NCBI RefSeq assembly: GCF_009755665.1
Contig: NZ_CP046622.1
Location: 5,335,001 to 5,399,000 of the forward strand
Length of the DNA: 64,000 nt
Direction of reading: 5' to 3'
Origin: Variovorax paradoxus
GTDB taxonomy: Bacteria; Pseudomonadota; Gammaproteobacteria; Burkholderiales; Burkholderiaceae_C
The notes under the pieces were generated by a model, which had not been told where the DNA came from, did not search any database, and worked only from the letters and a program-made list of their open reading frames with translations. Below, piece by piece: positions 7,763-16,931 of this stretch; positions within the stretch are counted from its first letter, which is position 1; the number at the start of each line of letters is the position of its first letter. Made by a program: the position numbers and the translations under genes.

Positions 7763-8484
7763 GGGTTGGTCACCGGTGAAATCGCAACCGCGGCCGCTTT
7801 GATGGCGGCACGCTCTTCCGTGGTTTGCGCCACTTTATCGCGAACATAGAGCGGCCAGGCATGTGCCGCATCCACCGTGCGCCCGGCGGCCAGCAGTGCC
7901 GGTGCGAGCCGGAGCATGGCGGTGGCGGTCGGCAGCACCTCGTGGCGCGCCGCGGCGGGCGCCAGGCGCGGGCCGTAGGCGGTAAAGGCGTTGCCGGCGA
8001 GCGCCCATCCGGCGGGCACTTCGAGCGCCTCGGGGGCCAGCAGCAGCGGCTCGTCGTCCCGGCCTTGCAACGCACCGAGTTCGCCCCCGCCTTCGAAGTC
8101 GTAGCGGGCGGCATAGAGCTGGTCCATGCGCGCATCGAGCACCGCAACCACCTGGCGGGCGCCGAAGGCATGGCGCGCTTCCTCGGCCACGGCCAGCAGC
8201 GTGTCGACTGGCAGCAACCGCACACCGGAGCCGAAGGCCAGGCCCTGCGCCACCGAGCAGGCGGTGCGCAAGCCCGTGAAGGAACCCGGCCCGCGGCCGA
8301 AGGCAATGGCGTCGAGCGCGGCCAGTTCGAGCCCGGCCTCGGCCAGCAATTGCAGGATGAGCGGAATCAGCGTGCTCGACGCCTGCGCGCCGCCGGCGCC
8401 GCTGTGCGTGAAAAGGCGCTCGCCGTGGCGCACCGCTACCGACAGGTGTTCGGTACTGGTGTCGAAGGCCAGGAGCTTATGCAT
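7759..8484 (-). CDS. tsaB: tRNA threonylcarbamoyladenosine biosynthesis protein TsaB
   Basis: TsaB is the non-catalytic ASKHA-fold partner of TsaD in making t6A37 of ANN-decoding tRNAs. The 241-residue protein begins with LLAFDTSTEHLSVAV and contains the invariant GRGPGSFTGLRTA segment. It lies between eamA (8-bp overlap) and rimI (4-bp overlap). TsaC, which makes the threonylcarbamoyl-AMP used by this complex, is also encoded in the window at 14156-15157. TsaD and TsaE are not seen here. Confidence 0.94.
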   Translation of the reverse strand: MHKLLAFDTSTEHLSVAVRHGERLFTHSGAGGAQASSTLIPLILQLLAEAGLELAALDAIAFGRGPGSFTGLRTACSVAQGLAFGSGVRLLPVDTLLAVAEEARHAFGARQVVAVLDARMDQLYAARYDFEGGGELGALQGRDDEPLLLAPEALEVPAGWALAGNAFTAYGPRLAPAAARHEVLPTATAMLRLAPALLAAGRTVDAAHAWPLYVRDKVAQTTEERAAIKAAAVAISPVTNP

Positions 8485-9496
8485 CGCGGCGCCCCATGGC
8501 TGCGGCGGCCGGAATCGCGGGCACTGCGGCTGCGCGGCCCGCAGCGGCTTTCTGCACGCCGAACAGGATGCCGGCGGTCACCAGCAGCAGGCCGGCAACC
8601 AGGTTCCAGTACAACGGCTCGTCGAGCCAGATCACCGCGCCGAAGGCCGAGAGGCCGGGCACCAGCGCAGTGATCATGGTGCTGCGCACGGGCCCGAAAT
8701 ATTGAATCATCTTCGTGAAGGTAATGCCCGAGATCACCACCGAGCCAATGCCCTGGAACAGCATCTGGAACGCCACCTCGCCCCACGGCGCGGAGCCGAT
8801 GTGGCTCACGACCGCGCCGCCCGCCACCAGCAGGCTGTACACCGGCACATAGGTCAGCAGCGCGAACACGGTGATGGCGATGGTCGCGCGCACCGCGTCG
8901 AGCCCATGGCGGCGTGCCACCACGCTGTAGCAGGCCCAGCAGAAGGCCGCGCCCATGAAAAGCAGGTCGCCCTTCCAGACCTCGCCGCCCTCGAAGGCGT
9001 GCAGCAGGCTGCGCCCGCCGACCATGAGGTCGCCGGCAACGATCAGCGCCAAGCCGAAAGCGCGGGCCGGCGTGATGCGGTCGCGCAGCACCAGGGCGGC
9101 GAGCAGCGTGGTCCACAGCGGCAGGCTGCCCGGCATCAGCACCGCGGCATGGCCCGCGGGCGCAAAGAAGAAGCCGCTGTACGCGAGCATGGCGTAGGCG
9201 AGGCCGCCGAAGACGCCGGCGGTGGCGGTCACCCGCAAAGAAAGAGGCGAAAGCCCGAACAGCGAGGAGGCCGTGCCTCCCTGTTGCTCGCGGCGGCTCT
9301 TCATGACCAGCCACGCCCCCCACGGAACCAGCACCATGCTGGCGCCGCAGATGCGCGCCAGGGCCAGGTCGAATGGCGTGAGCGAACGGCCGGCCGAGGC
9401 CCGGGCGATGACGATGAAGGCGGTCCAGACCAGCACGGTGACCACGGCCGCGCCGATGCCGAGCGTGCGGGGCGAAAAACGGGGCGTGGCAGGCAT
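8477..9496 (-). CDS. EamA-family (DMT superfamily) transporter
   Basis: This 339-residue membrane protein has ten hydrophobic segments arranged as two EamA repeats, starting GIGAAVVTVLVWTAFIVIAR. It includes the typical SLPLWTTLLAALVLRDRITP and LVPGLSAFGAVIWLDEPLYW elements at the end of each repeat. Members export metabolites or amino acids, and the substrate cannot be read from the sequence. It is the first gene of the eamA-tsaB-rimI-UDG transcription unit, and the 8-bp overlap with tsaB suggests coupling. Confidence 0.88.
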   Translation of the reverse strand: MPATPRFSPRTLGIGAAVVTVLVWTAFIVIARASAGRSLTPFDLALARICGASMVLVPWGAWLVMKSRREQQGGTASSLFGLSPLSLRVTATAGVFGGLAYAMLAYSGFFFAPAGHAAVLMPGSLPLWTTLLAALVLRDRITPARAFGLALIVAGDLMVGGRSLLHAFEGGEVWKGDLLFMGAAFCWACYSVVARRHGLDAVRATIAITVFALLTYVPVYSLLVAGGAVVSHIGSAPWGEVAFQMLFQGIGSVVISGITFTKMIQYFGPVRSTMITALVPGLSAFGAVIWLDEPLYWNLVAGLLLVTAGILFGVQKAAAGRAAAVPAIPAAAAMGRRDA

Positions 9497-9543
9497 TCCC
9501 CGATTATCGAGGGCCCGCCGTCGCCCCGCCGGCCAGGGGCGAA

Positions 9544-10308
9544 TCAGCCGCCGTCGCTGCGCAAGATGGCCAGCCCCGCCTTGCGCAGCGCCCCCAGCGC
9601 CGGGGCCGGCGCCTCCGGCGACACCAGGAGGCTGGTGGCGGCGGAAACCGGGTTGATCACCCAGGCCGAGGCGGCACCGATTTTTTCCGAAGAGGCCAGC
9701 ACCACCGTCTCGGCAGCAGCCGCCATCAGCGCGCGCTTGATCGCGGCCTCCTCGTCATCGCCGGTGGTCAGCCCGGCCTCGGCCTGCACGCCGGTCACGC
9801 CCATGAAGAAGGTGTCGGCATGGATGCGCGAGATGGCGTCCATGGCCGCGGCGCCCACCGCCACCATCGAATGCCTGAAAAGCCGCCCGCCGATCAGCAC
9901 CACCTCAATGCCGGAGTGCCCGGCCAATTCGACCGCCACCGAGGGGCTGTGCGTCACCACGGAGGCACGCAGGCTTTCGGGCAGGTGCCGCGCCATTTGC
10001 ACGGCCGTGGTGCCGCCGTCGATGAACACCACCTGGCCCGGCCGCACCATGCGTGCGGCGGCGCGGCCGATGGCCACCTTCTCGGCGGTTGCGAGCTGCA
10101 GGCGGCCCGCAAAGTCGGCCTCGGCCCTGGCGAGCGGCAGCGCACCGCCGTGGACGCGCTGCAGCAGGCCCTCGGCGGCAAGCTCGCGCAGGTCGCGGCG
10201 AATGGTGTCTTCGGACAGCGCGAGCTCCTCGCTGAGCGACTTCGCGACGACATTGCCGTCGCGCTGCAGGACCGAGAGGATGTGTTGTTTGCGCTGACGG
10301 GTGAGCAT
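9544..10308 (-). CDS. DeoR/GlpR-family transcriptional regulator
   Basis: This is a 254-residue repressor-type protein. The N-terminal DeoR helix-turn-helix (RQRKQHILSVLQRDGNVVA then SEDTIRRDLRELAAEGLLQR) is followed by the sugar-phosphate-isomerase-like sensor domain (VFIDGGTTAVQMARHLP, VVTHSPSVAVEL, VVLASSEKIGAAS). Such regulators usually respond to phosphorylated sugars. An upstream in-frame ATG would read through the operator region, so the Met at 10308 (MLTRQRKQ) was chosen. It is divergent from the NudK-like gene, and two direct repeats sit between them. Confidence 0.9.
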   Translation of the reverse strand: MLTRQRKQHILSVLQRDGNVVAKSLSEELALSEDTIRRDLRELAAEGLLQRVHGGALPLARAEADFAGRLQLATAEKVAIGRAAARMVRPGQVVFIDGGTTAVQMARHLPESLRASVVTHSPSVAVELAGHSGIEVVLIGGRLFRHSMVAVGAAAMDAISRIHADTFFMGVTGVQAEAGLTTGDDEEAAIKRALMAAAAETVVLASSEKIGAASAWVINPVSAATSLLVSPEAPAPALGALRKAGLAILRSDGG

Positions 10309-10338
10309 CGTCCGATCGTATCCGGCGAGATCGAAAAT

Positions 10339-10369
10339 TGCACGAATTTTCTTGTTTATGCACGAATTT
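10339..10369. promoter_or_regulatory. Direct-repeat operator candidate between deoR-type gene and nudK
   Basis: TGCACGAATTT occurs exactly twice, at 10339-10349 and 10359-10369, with 20 bp from start to start (two helical turns). The repeats sit in an AT-rich 79-bp gap between the divergent DeoR-family and NudK-like genes. DeoR-family repressors often bind tandem repeats, so this is a good candidate for autoregulation and for control of the hydrolase. The promoter boxes are not clear enough to place. Confidence 0.55.
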
Positions 10370-10387
10370 ACGCATAAGCTTTGGGCC

Positions 10388-10975
10388 ATGACCCTTCAAG
10401 ACCGCGTTCGGGTGCACGAAGCCACCCTGCTTTCAGACAACTGGTACACGCTGAAGACCACTGCCTTCGACTGGCGGCGCAACGACGGCAAGTGGCAGCG
10501 CATGCACCGCGAAACCTATGACCGGGGCAACGGCGCCACGCTGCTGCCCTACAACCTGGCGCGGCGCACGGTGCTGCTGACGCGGCAGTTCCGCTACCCC
10601 GCGTTCGTCAACGGCCACGACGACCTGTTGATCGAAGCGGCCGCCGGCCTGCTGGACAACGCGGCGCCCGAGGAACGCATTCGCGCCGAGGTGGAAGAAG
10701 AACTGGGCTACCGGCTCGGCGCGGTGCAGAAGATCCTCGAAGCCTTCATGAGCCCGGGCTCGGTGACCGAGAAGCTGCACTTCTTCATTGCCGAGTACGA
10801 GCCTTCGATGCGCGTGGGCAACGGCGGCGGCCTGGCCGACGAGGGCGAGGACATCGAGGTGCTCGAACTCGGCATCGGCGAGGCGCTGGCCATGGTGGCG
10901 GACGGGCGCATTGCCGATGCCAAGACGGTCATGCTGCTGTACCACGCACAGCTGCATGTTTTTCCGCCGAGATAA
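10388..10975 (+). CDS. nudK: NudK-type Nudix hydrolase (GDP-mannose pyrophosphatase-like)
   Basis: This 195-residue Nudix enzyme probably hydrolyses nucleoside diphosphate sugars such as GDP-mannose or ADP-ribose. The NudK-specific N-terminus (LSDNWYTLKTTAFDW) and the phrase FEAAAGLLDN-like IEAAAGLLDNAAPEERI lead into the Nudix box, which ends AEVEEELGY. The usual Arg of the box is Ala here. The insertion YEPSMRVGNGGGLADEGEDI is typical of NudK. Control by the adjacent DeoR regulator is inferred from the direct repeats upstream. A longer frame starting at 10358 would overlap those repeats and is less likely. Confidence 0.85.
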   Translation: MTLQDRVRVHEATLLSDNWYTLKTTAFDWRRNDGKWQRMHRETYDRGNGATLLPYNLARRTVLLTRQFRYPAFVNGHDDLLIEAAAGLLDNAAPEERIRAEVEEELGYRLGAVQKILEAFMSPGSVTEKLHFFIAEYEPSMRVGNGGGLADEGEDIEVLELGIGEALAMVADGRIADAKTVMLLYHAQLHVFPPR

Positions 10976-10982
10976 TCGGCCG

Positions 10983-12413
10983 ATGGTTCTTCCTCGTCTC
11001 TCCTTCCTCCGGCCCGTTGGCGCGCTGTCCCTCGTTACGCTTTTCGCCTCCGGCGCCTACGCGCAGCAAGCTTTTCCAACCGAAGTAGAGACGGCCCTCG
11101 CGCGCGCCAAGGTACCGCGCGATTCGGTAACCATGCTGGTGGCCGACGCCGACGGCGTGCGCCCGCCGCGCCTGGCCTGGCGTTCGCAGGTGCCGGTGAA
11201 CCCCGCATCGATCATGAAGGTGGTGACCACCTACGCGGCGCTCGACCTGCTCGGCCCGGCCTACAGCTGGAACACGCCGGTCTACGTCGACGGCACGGTG
11301 AGCAACGGCGTGCTCAATGGCAACCTTTACATCAAGGGCCAGGGCGATCCCAAGCTGGTGCTGGAACGCGTGTGGCTGCTGCTGCGCCGCGTGCAGGGCC
11401 TGGGCATTACCACCGTGAGCGGCGACATCGTGCTCGACCGCAGCACCTTCGAGAACACGGCCGAGAACGACCCGGCCGCCTTCGACGGCGAGCCGCTGCG
11501 GCCCTACAACGCTTCGCCCGACGCGCTGCTGGTCAACTTCAAGTCGGTCAACATGACCTTCACGCCCGAACGCGGCGGGCAGCTGGCGCGCATCAACTAC
11601 GAGCCCCCGCTCGCCAGTGTTTCCATGCAGCCCACGATTGCGCTGGCGCCCGGCGAATGCGGCGACTGGCGCACGGCAATCCGGCCCGACTTCAGCGACC
11701 CCAACCGCATCCGCTTCAACGGCGGCCTTCCGGCGGCCTGCGGCGAGAAAAGCTGGGCCGTGGCCTATGCCGACCCGCGCACCTACGGCCTGCGCGCCAT
11801 TGGCGGCATGTGGGCCGAGATGGGCGGCCGCGTCGGCGGGCAGATGCGCGACGGCCGGGTACCGCCGGGCCTGAAGCCGGTGTTCGAGTTCGGCTCGCCG
11901 CCGCTGGCGGAGGTGATCCGCGACATCAACAAGTACAGCAACAACGTGATGGCGCAGCAGGTGTTCCTCACGCTCGGCCTCACACAGAAGAACCGCGGCA
12001 CGTTCGAGGCTTCGCGCAACGCGCTGGGCCAGTGGTGGCGCGACCGCATCGGCACGGGCGAGGGGCAGCCGGTGTTCGACAACGGCTCGGGCCTGTCGCG
12101 CGAAGAGCGCATCAGCGCCGCAGCGCTCGGCAAGATGCTGCAGGTGGCGTGGCGCTCGCCGGTCATGCCGGAGCTGGTGTCGTCGCTGCCCGCCTCGGGC
12201 GTGGACGGCACGCTCAGGCGGCGCGCCCTGCGCTCGGGCGGCGCGGCGCACCTGAAGACCGGCACGCTGCGCGACTCTTCGGGCGTGGCCGGCTACGTGC
12301 ATGGCGCGAGCGGGCGGCGCTACGTGCTGGTGGCCATTGCCAACGGCGAGAACGCGGGTGCGGCGCGCGCGGCGTTCGATGCGCTGGTCGACTGGGCTTA
12401 CCAGGACAACTAG
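10983..12413 (+). CDS. dacB: D-alanyl-D-alanine carboxypeptidase/endopeptidase (PBP4 type)
   Basis: DacB is a periplasmic class C penicillin-binding protein that trims pentapeptides and cuts cross-links in peptidoglycan. The 476-residue protein has a signal peptide (cleavage near SGAYAQQ) and all three active-site motifs: SIMK (Ser76, Lys79), SNN (319-321) and KTG (425-427). The long domain II insertion between SxxK and SNN, characteristic of PBP4, is present. It starts 7 bp after nudK, so the two may be co-transcribed although their functions differ. Confidence 0.93.
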   Translation: MVLPRLSFLRPVGALSLVTLFASGAYAQQAFPTEVETALARAKVPRDSVTMLVADADGVRPPRLAWRSQVPVNPASIMKVVTTYAALDLLGPAYSWNTPVYVDGTVSNGVLNGNLYIKGQGDPKLVLERVWLLLRRVQGLGITTVSGDIVLDRSTFENTAENDPAAFDGEPLRPYNASPDALLVNFKSVNMTFTPERGGQLARINYEPPLASVSMQPTIALAPGECGDWRTAIRPDFSDPNRIRFNGGLPAACGEKSWAVAYADPRTYGLRAIGGMWAEMGGRVGGQMRDGRVPPGLKPVFEFGSPPLAEVIRDINKYSNNVMAQQVFLTLGLTQKNRGTFEASRNALGQWWRDRIGTGEGQPVFDNGSGLSREERISAAALGKMLQVAWRSPVMPELVSSLPASGVDGTLRRRALRSGGAAHLKTGTLRDSSGVAGYVHGASGRRYVLVAIANGENAGAARAAFDALVDWAYQDN

Positions 12414-12546
12414 GCGCCTGGTCGCCTGCCTGCCGCACCGTGTACTGAAAACTTCTGTAGGTGATAGCCGCTTGCGCGTGGCAGGGGCGCTGCACAGAAT
12501 CGGACGCCCGTTCGATTCGACCCCCGTGCAACACAGGAGAAACGCC

Positions 12547-14148
12547 TTGAAGACACCGCAACCATCTTCCCGCCTCTCGATGCAAAGAAGGGCGGCATCG
12601 GCGGCGCTCGCGGGCGCCGCGATGCTGCTGGCGGCCTGTGGCGGAGGAGGCGGCGGTGGTGGCGGAGGCGGCATCGGGATCGGCCTTCCCCCGCCCACGG
12701 CGGATACAGGCCGGGGGTCTGTCGTCACGAACCCGCCTGAACAGGCGTCGAAGTTGACCGCCGACCAGTTCAGGTCGCTGCTCGAGGCCGATGCTTCGGG
12801 CAGGGCGCTGCTTCAGGTGACCGGCACGCCCAAGTGCGGCATCGAAACGCGCTATCTCGAATACCGCACCATCGGCGGCAAGAACGAAGCCACCAACGCC
12901 ACGGCCGCGGTCATGGTGCCCTCGGGCGCGGACGTGGCCTGCAACGGCGCGCGGCCGGTGGTCCTGTATGCCCACGGCACCACCGCCGCGCGCAACTTCA
13001 ACATGGCCAAGTGGACCGAAGCCGGCCAGCCCGCGGCGGGCGAAGGCCTTTTGGTTGCCGCCATGTTCGCGGCGCAGGGCTACCTCGTGGTGGCACCCAA
13101 CTACGCGGGCTACGACAAGTCGACGCTGCCCTATCACCCGTACCTGAACGGCGACCAGCAAGGCAAGGACATGGTCGATGCGCTCACCGCGGCGCGCAAG
13201 ACCTTCTCGGGCATCAACGTGACCGATGCGGGATCGCTGCTGATCACCGGCTATTCGCAGGGCGGCTACGTGGCCATGGCGGCGCACCGCGAGATGCAGG
13301 CCACGGGCAAGGCGGTGACCGCTTCGGCGCCGCTTTCGGCTCCATCGGCCATCGGCCTGCTGGCGGACTACACCTTCCAGGGCTGGCCGGCGCTGGGCAG
13401 CACGCTCTTCGTGCCGCTGCTCTCTGCCAGCTGGCAGCAGCAGTTCGGCGACGTGTACGGAAGCACCAGCGACATCTACGAATCGCAATACGCCGCCGGC
13501 ATCGACACCCTGCTGCCGAGCCTGACGCCGATCACCACGCTTTTTGCCAATGGAAAGCTGCCGCAGCTGGCGCTCTTTCCGGCGGGCGCCACGCCGGGGC
13601 CGGTGAGCCCCGACCTGTCGATCTTCTATGGCGCCAACAACCTGATCCGCCAGAGCTACCTGACGCAGGCGGCCAGCGACATCCAGGCGAACCCCTGCCC
13701 CGGCAACGCGCTGCCCCCCACGGCCGCCTCGCTCAGCACGACTTCTCCGCTCGATTGCCGGCCGGCCGTGGGCTTTAGAAAGGCGGCGCGCGCCAACGAT
13801 CTGCGCAACTGGCTGCCGACCCGGCCGGTGCTCATGTGCGGCGGCGCCAACGACCCGACCGTCAACTTCCTGAGCACTCGCGCAACCGCCGGCTACTTCC
13901 GCGCCCGCGGCATGCCCGCCGCCGCGCTGACCGTGGTCGACCTTGAAGACAACGCCACCACCGATGCCTATTCCGCTGCCCGCGCGGGCTTTGCGCAAGC
14001 CAAGAGCACCCTGGCTCAGAACAGTCCGGGCAGTGACGCCGACAAGGCGCGAGCGGTCACCCTGGCCTATCACGGCACGCTGGCGCCGCCGTTCTGCCTG
14101 GCTTCAGCGCGCGGCTTCTTCCAGGGCGTGCTGGCCGCCGGCGGCTAG
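12547..14148 (+). CDS. Secreted alpha/beta-hydrolase lipoprotein with polyglycine linker
   Basis: This is a 533-residue lipase/esterase-like protein. A TTG start at 12547 is preceded by CAGGAGA at good distance; the alternative ATG at 12580 keeps the same signal sequence. The lipobox LLAAC places Cys31 (TTG numbering) as the lipidated residue, followed by 11 consecutive Gly. The hydrolase domain has VLYAHGTTAARNFN, the nucleophile elbow GYSQGG (Ser237), and a late Cys-rich segment. Its general shape is that of bacterial secretory lipase-like proteins, with unknown substrate. It is monocistronic and convergent with tsaC. Confidence 0.8.
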   Translation: MKTPQPSSRLSMQRRAASAALAGAAMLLAACGGGGGGGGGGGIGIGLPPPTADTGRGSVVTNPPEQASKLTADQFRSLLEADASGRALLQVTGTPKCGIETRYLEYRTIGGKNEATNATAAVMVPSGADVACNGARPVVLYAHGTTAARNFNMAKWTEAGQPAAGEGLLVAAMFAAQGYLVVAPNYAGYDKSTLPYHPYLNGDQQGKDMVDALTAARKTFSGINVTDAGSLLITGYSQGGYVAMAAHREMQATGKAVTASAPLSAPSAIGLLADYTFQGWPALGSTLFVPLLSASWQQQFGDVYGSTSDIYESQYAAGIDTLLPSLTPITTLFANGKLPQLALFPAGATPGPVSPDLSIFYGANNLIRQSYLTQAASDIQANPCPGNALPPTAASLSTTSPLDCRPAVGFRKAARANDLRNWLPTRPVLMCGGANDPTVNFLSTRATAGYFRARGMPAAALTVVDLEDNATTDAYSAARAGFAQAKSTLAQNSPGSDADKARAVTLAYHGTLAPPFCLASARGFFQGVLAAGG

Positions 14149-14155
14149 CCCTTGG

Positions 14156-15157
14156 TTAGCCCATCGACGCTCGTTGAAGGCGGTCGCGTACGCCTTCCCA
14201 TTCGGGCGTGTCCGGCGGGGTCTCGACCCAGATCAGCTTGACGCCCTGCGCGTCGAACTCGCGCAGCACCGCGAAGAGCTGGTGCGCGCTGGCCGCCGCG
14301 TCGTCGGGCATGCGCCGCTGCAGCACGCGCTGCGAATGGCTGCGCACTCCGGTGCGTGTCCACACCGCGATGTTCGCGGCGCCCGCGCCGAGCACGTCGA
14401 GGCCGGTCTGGATGGCCTTGGCGTCCATCAATCGCAGCTTGGCATTTGGGGCGTAGTGCGCCTCCAGCGTGCCCGGAGCGCGCGGGTCTGGCGTTTCGAG
14501 CACCTCTCGGTCGCTCAGGCGTTCGCCGAGCGCCGCCTCGACCTGCGCGCGCGTGATCAGGCCCGGCCGCAGCAGCACGGGCGCGCCGCGGCTGCAGTCG
14601 ATGATGGTCGATTCAATGCCCACCTCGCAGGCGCCGCCATCGACCACCGGCAGCGAATCGCCGAATTCGTCGAACACATGCTGCGCGGTGGTCGGGCTCA
14701 CGCGGCCGAACCGGTTGGCGCTGGGCCCGGCAAGGCCGGGAACGCCCTGTTCGGCACAGGCTTCGAGCAGCGCCTGCGCCACCGGATGCGAGGGGCAGCG
14801 CAAGCCGATGGTGTCCTGCCCGCCCGCCGCCGCGGCCGCGACGCCGGGCTGGCGCGTGACAATCAGCGTCAGCGGGCCGGGCCAGAAGGCCTGCACCAGC
14901 TTCTGCGCGAAGGGCGGAAGCGGCTGCGCGAAGCGCGACAGCGCCTCGGTGCCCTTGATGCCCGCCGCCACATGAACGATCAGCGGATGGTCCGAAGGCC
15001 TCCCCTTGGCCTTGAAGATGCCGGCCACCGCCATGTCGCTGGTGGCATCGGCGCCCAGGCCGTAAACGGTTTCGGTCGGGAATGCGACCAGCCCGCCCGC
15101 GCGCAGCACGCGCGCGGCCTCGGCAATGGCCTGGGGAGACTGGCCGTCGAGAATCAT
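14156..15157 (-). CDS. tsaC: L-threonylcarbamoyladenylate synthase (Sua5 type)
   Basis: This enzyme makes threonylcarbamoyl-AMP from threonine, bicarbonate and ATP for t6A tRNA modification. The 333-residue protein has the YrdC domain (FPTETVYGLGADA, KAKGRPSDHPLIVHV, SANRFGRVSPTTAQHV, IESTIIDC) followed by a C-terminal Sua5 domain (GTLEAHYAPNAKLRL). It is therefore the long Sua5 form rather than the short TsaC form. Its ATG overlaps the purK stop by 4 bp; the purE-purK-tsaC order is a common Burkholderiales arrangement. Confidence 0.93.
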   Translation of the reverse strand: MILDGQSPQAIAEAARVLRAGGLVAFPTETVYGLGADATSDMAVAGIFKAKGRPSDHPLIVHVAAGIKGTEALSRFAQPLPPFAQKLVQAFWPGPLTLIVTRQPGVAAAAAGGQDTIGLRCPSHPVAQALLEACAEQGVPGLAGPSANRFGRVSPTTAQHVFDEFGDSLPVVDGGACEVGIESTIIDCSRGAPVLLRPGLITRAQVEAALGERLSDREVLETPDPRAPGTLEAHYAPNAKLRLMDAKAIQTGLDVLGAGAANIAVWTRTGVRSHSQRVLQRRMPDDAAASAHQLFAVLREFDAQGVKLIWVETPPDTPEWEGVRDRLQRASMG

Positions 15158-16347
15158 GCGAAGTCGGCCGCCGTGAGCGCCGGCAGGCCGAGCAGGGTGG
15201 CGGCTTGCGATGCCGCGGCGCGCACGCTTTCGAGCGTGGCACCGGTGAAGGTCAGGTGGCCCATCTTGCGGCCGCGGCGCGGTTCGACCTTGCCGTAGAG
15301 ATGCAGGTGTGCGCCGGGCAGCGCGAGCACGTCGCTCCAGCGCGGCGTCACCGGCTTGTCGCCGCCCTCGGCGGTGAACCACAAATCGCCGAGCAGGTTC
15401 AGCATGACCGCCGGGCTGTGCTGGCGCGGCGGGGCCAGCGGCAGGCCTGCCAGAGTGCGCACCTGCAGTTCGAACTGCGACACGTCGCAGGCTTCCATGG
15501 TGTAGTGGCCGCTGTTGTGCGGCCGAGGCGCCATTTCGTTCACCACCAGCGAGCCGTCGGTCAGCACGAAGAACTCGACGCACAGCACGCCCACGTAGTT
15601 GAGCCCCGTGGCAATGCTCTTTGCCGAGTTGATGGCGGCCTGCGCCACGGTCTTGGGCATGTTCTGCGCATGCACCTCGGTCACGGCCAGGATGCCGCCC
15701 CGGTGCAGGTTGCGCTGGGGCGGAAAGTGCACGATCTGCCCGTCGCGGCCGCGCGCCACGATTACCGAGCATTCGAATTCGAGCGGCAACAACTTTTCGA
15801 GCACGCACGGCACGCAGCCCGCGGCCTGCCAGGCGTCGATCAGCTCGGCCCGGGTGGAAACGCGCTGCTGGCCCTTGCCGTCGTAGCCGAGGCGGGCGGT
15901 CTTCAGAATGCCCGGCAGCAGCCCGTCGTCGCCGGCGGCCAGCTGCGCCGCCGTTTCGATGACGGCATACGGCGCGCAGGCCACGCCGCAGCGCGTGAAA
16001 TGGGCCTTTTCGGCAATGCGGTCCTGCGCGATGGCAATGGCGGCCGCGTCGGGCGCTACCGGGCGGGCGACGGACAGCTTGTCGAGCGACGGCGCGGGCA
16101 CGTTCTCGAACTCCGTCGTCACCGCATCGGCCAGGCCCGCGAGCCGCGCAAGGCCGTCTACGTCGGCGTAGTCGGTATGGATGTGGTGATGGCTCACGCG
16201 GCCGGCCGGGCTGTCGGCGTCGGGGTCGAGCACCGCCGTGAAGTAGCCCATGCGCTGGGCGGCGTGGGCGAACATGCGGCCCAGTTGGCCGCCGCCGAGC
16301 ACACCCAGCGTGGCGCCGGGAAGAATGGGAAGGTCGTTCTTGCTCAC
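15154..16347 (-). CDS. purK: N5-carboxyaminoimidazole ribonucleotide synthase
   Basis: PurK carboxylates AIR with ATP and bicarbonate in purine synthesis, handing N5-CAIR to PurE. The 397-residue ATP-grasp protein begins [17 protein letters not shown]. It contains [27 protein letters not shown] and the metal-binding [13 protein letters not shown]. The start is a GTG at 16347 that overlaps the purE stop (GTGA), giving tight coupling. It also overlaps tsaC downstream by 4 bp. Confidence 0.96.
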   Translation of the reverse strand: MSKNDLPILPGATLGVLGGGQLGRMFAHAAQRMGYFTAVLDPDADSPAGRVSHHHIHTDYADVDGLARLAGLADAVTTEFENVPAPSLDKLSVARPVAPDAAAIAIAQDRIAEKAHFTRCGVACAPYAVIETAAQLAAGDDGLLPGILKTARLGYDGKGQQRVSTRAELIDAWQAAGCVPCVLEKLLPLEFECSVIVARGRDGQIVHFPPQRNLHRGGILAVTEVHAQNMPKTVAQAAINSAKSIATGLNYVGVLCVEFFVLTDGSLVVNEMAPRPHNSGHYTMEACDVSQFELQVRTLAGLPLAPPRQHSPAVMLNLLGDLWFTAEGGDKPVTPRWSDVLALPGAHLHLYGKVEPRRGRKMGHLTFTGATLESVRAAASQAATLLGLPALTAADFA

Positions 16348-16895
16348 AGGGCACCCCCGCCTTGCGGCGAAAAAGGCGAGACGGCGCCCGCCTCCGCCGC
16401 GGGAGGCGGCGGCAGCGTCATGGCCTCGGCCGCGGCGGTTTGCGCGGTGCGGAAGGCGTCGAGCCGGGCACGCAGCGCCGAGTCGTTCACCGCCAGCATC
16501 GCCACGGCGAACAGCGCCGCGTTGGCCGCTCCCGCATTGCCAATGGCAAAGGTCGCCACCGGAACGCCCTTGGGCATCTGCACGATGCTGTAGAGCGAAT
16601 CGACCCCCTGCAGGTGGCGGCTGGCCACCGGCACGCCGAGCACCGGCACGGTGGTCTTCGAGGCCAGCATGCCCGGCAGATGCGCCGCGCCGCCCGCGCC
16701 CGCGATGATGGCGGTGAGCCCGCGCCCGGCGGCGCTTTCGGCGTACGCGAAGAGCGCATCGGGCATCCGGTGGGCCGAGACCACCTTCGCTTCGTGCTTG
16801 ATTCCGAATTGCTGGAGAATCTCGACCGCGTTGCGCATCGTCTCCCAATCGGAGCTCGAGCCCATCACTACACCGACCTGAATGGTTTCGTTCAT
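16344..16895 (-). CDS. purE: 5-(carboxyamino)imidazole ribonucleotide mutase
   Basis: PurE (class I) isomerises N5-CAIR to CAIR. The protein shows [27 protein letters not shown] and the catalytic [17 protein letters not shown], all typical. At 183 residues it carries an extra C-terminal Pro/Ala/Gly-rich tail of roughly 20 residues beyond the usual length. It heads purE-purK-tsaC and is divergent from cnoX across only 36 bp, so the two promoters must overlap. Confidence 0.96.
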   Translation of the reverse strand: MNETIQVGVVMGSSSDWETMRNAVEILQQFGIKHEAKVVSAHRMPDALFAYAESAAGRGLTAIIAGAGGAAHLPGMLASKTTVPVLGVPVASRHLQGVDSLYSIVQMPKGVPVATFAIGNAGAANAALFAVAMLAVNDSALRARLDAFRTAQTAAAEAMTLPPPPAAEAGAVSPFSPQGGGAL

Positions 16896-16931
16896 GGTTT
16901 CAATTTTACGTTTCACCCCCAGCTGGTTCCG

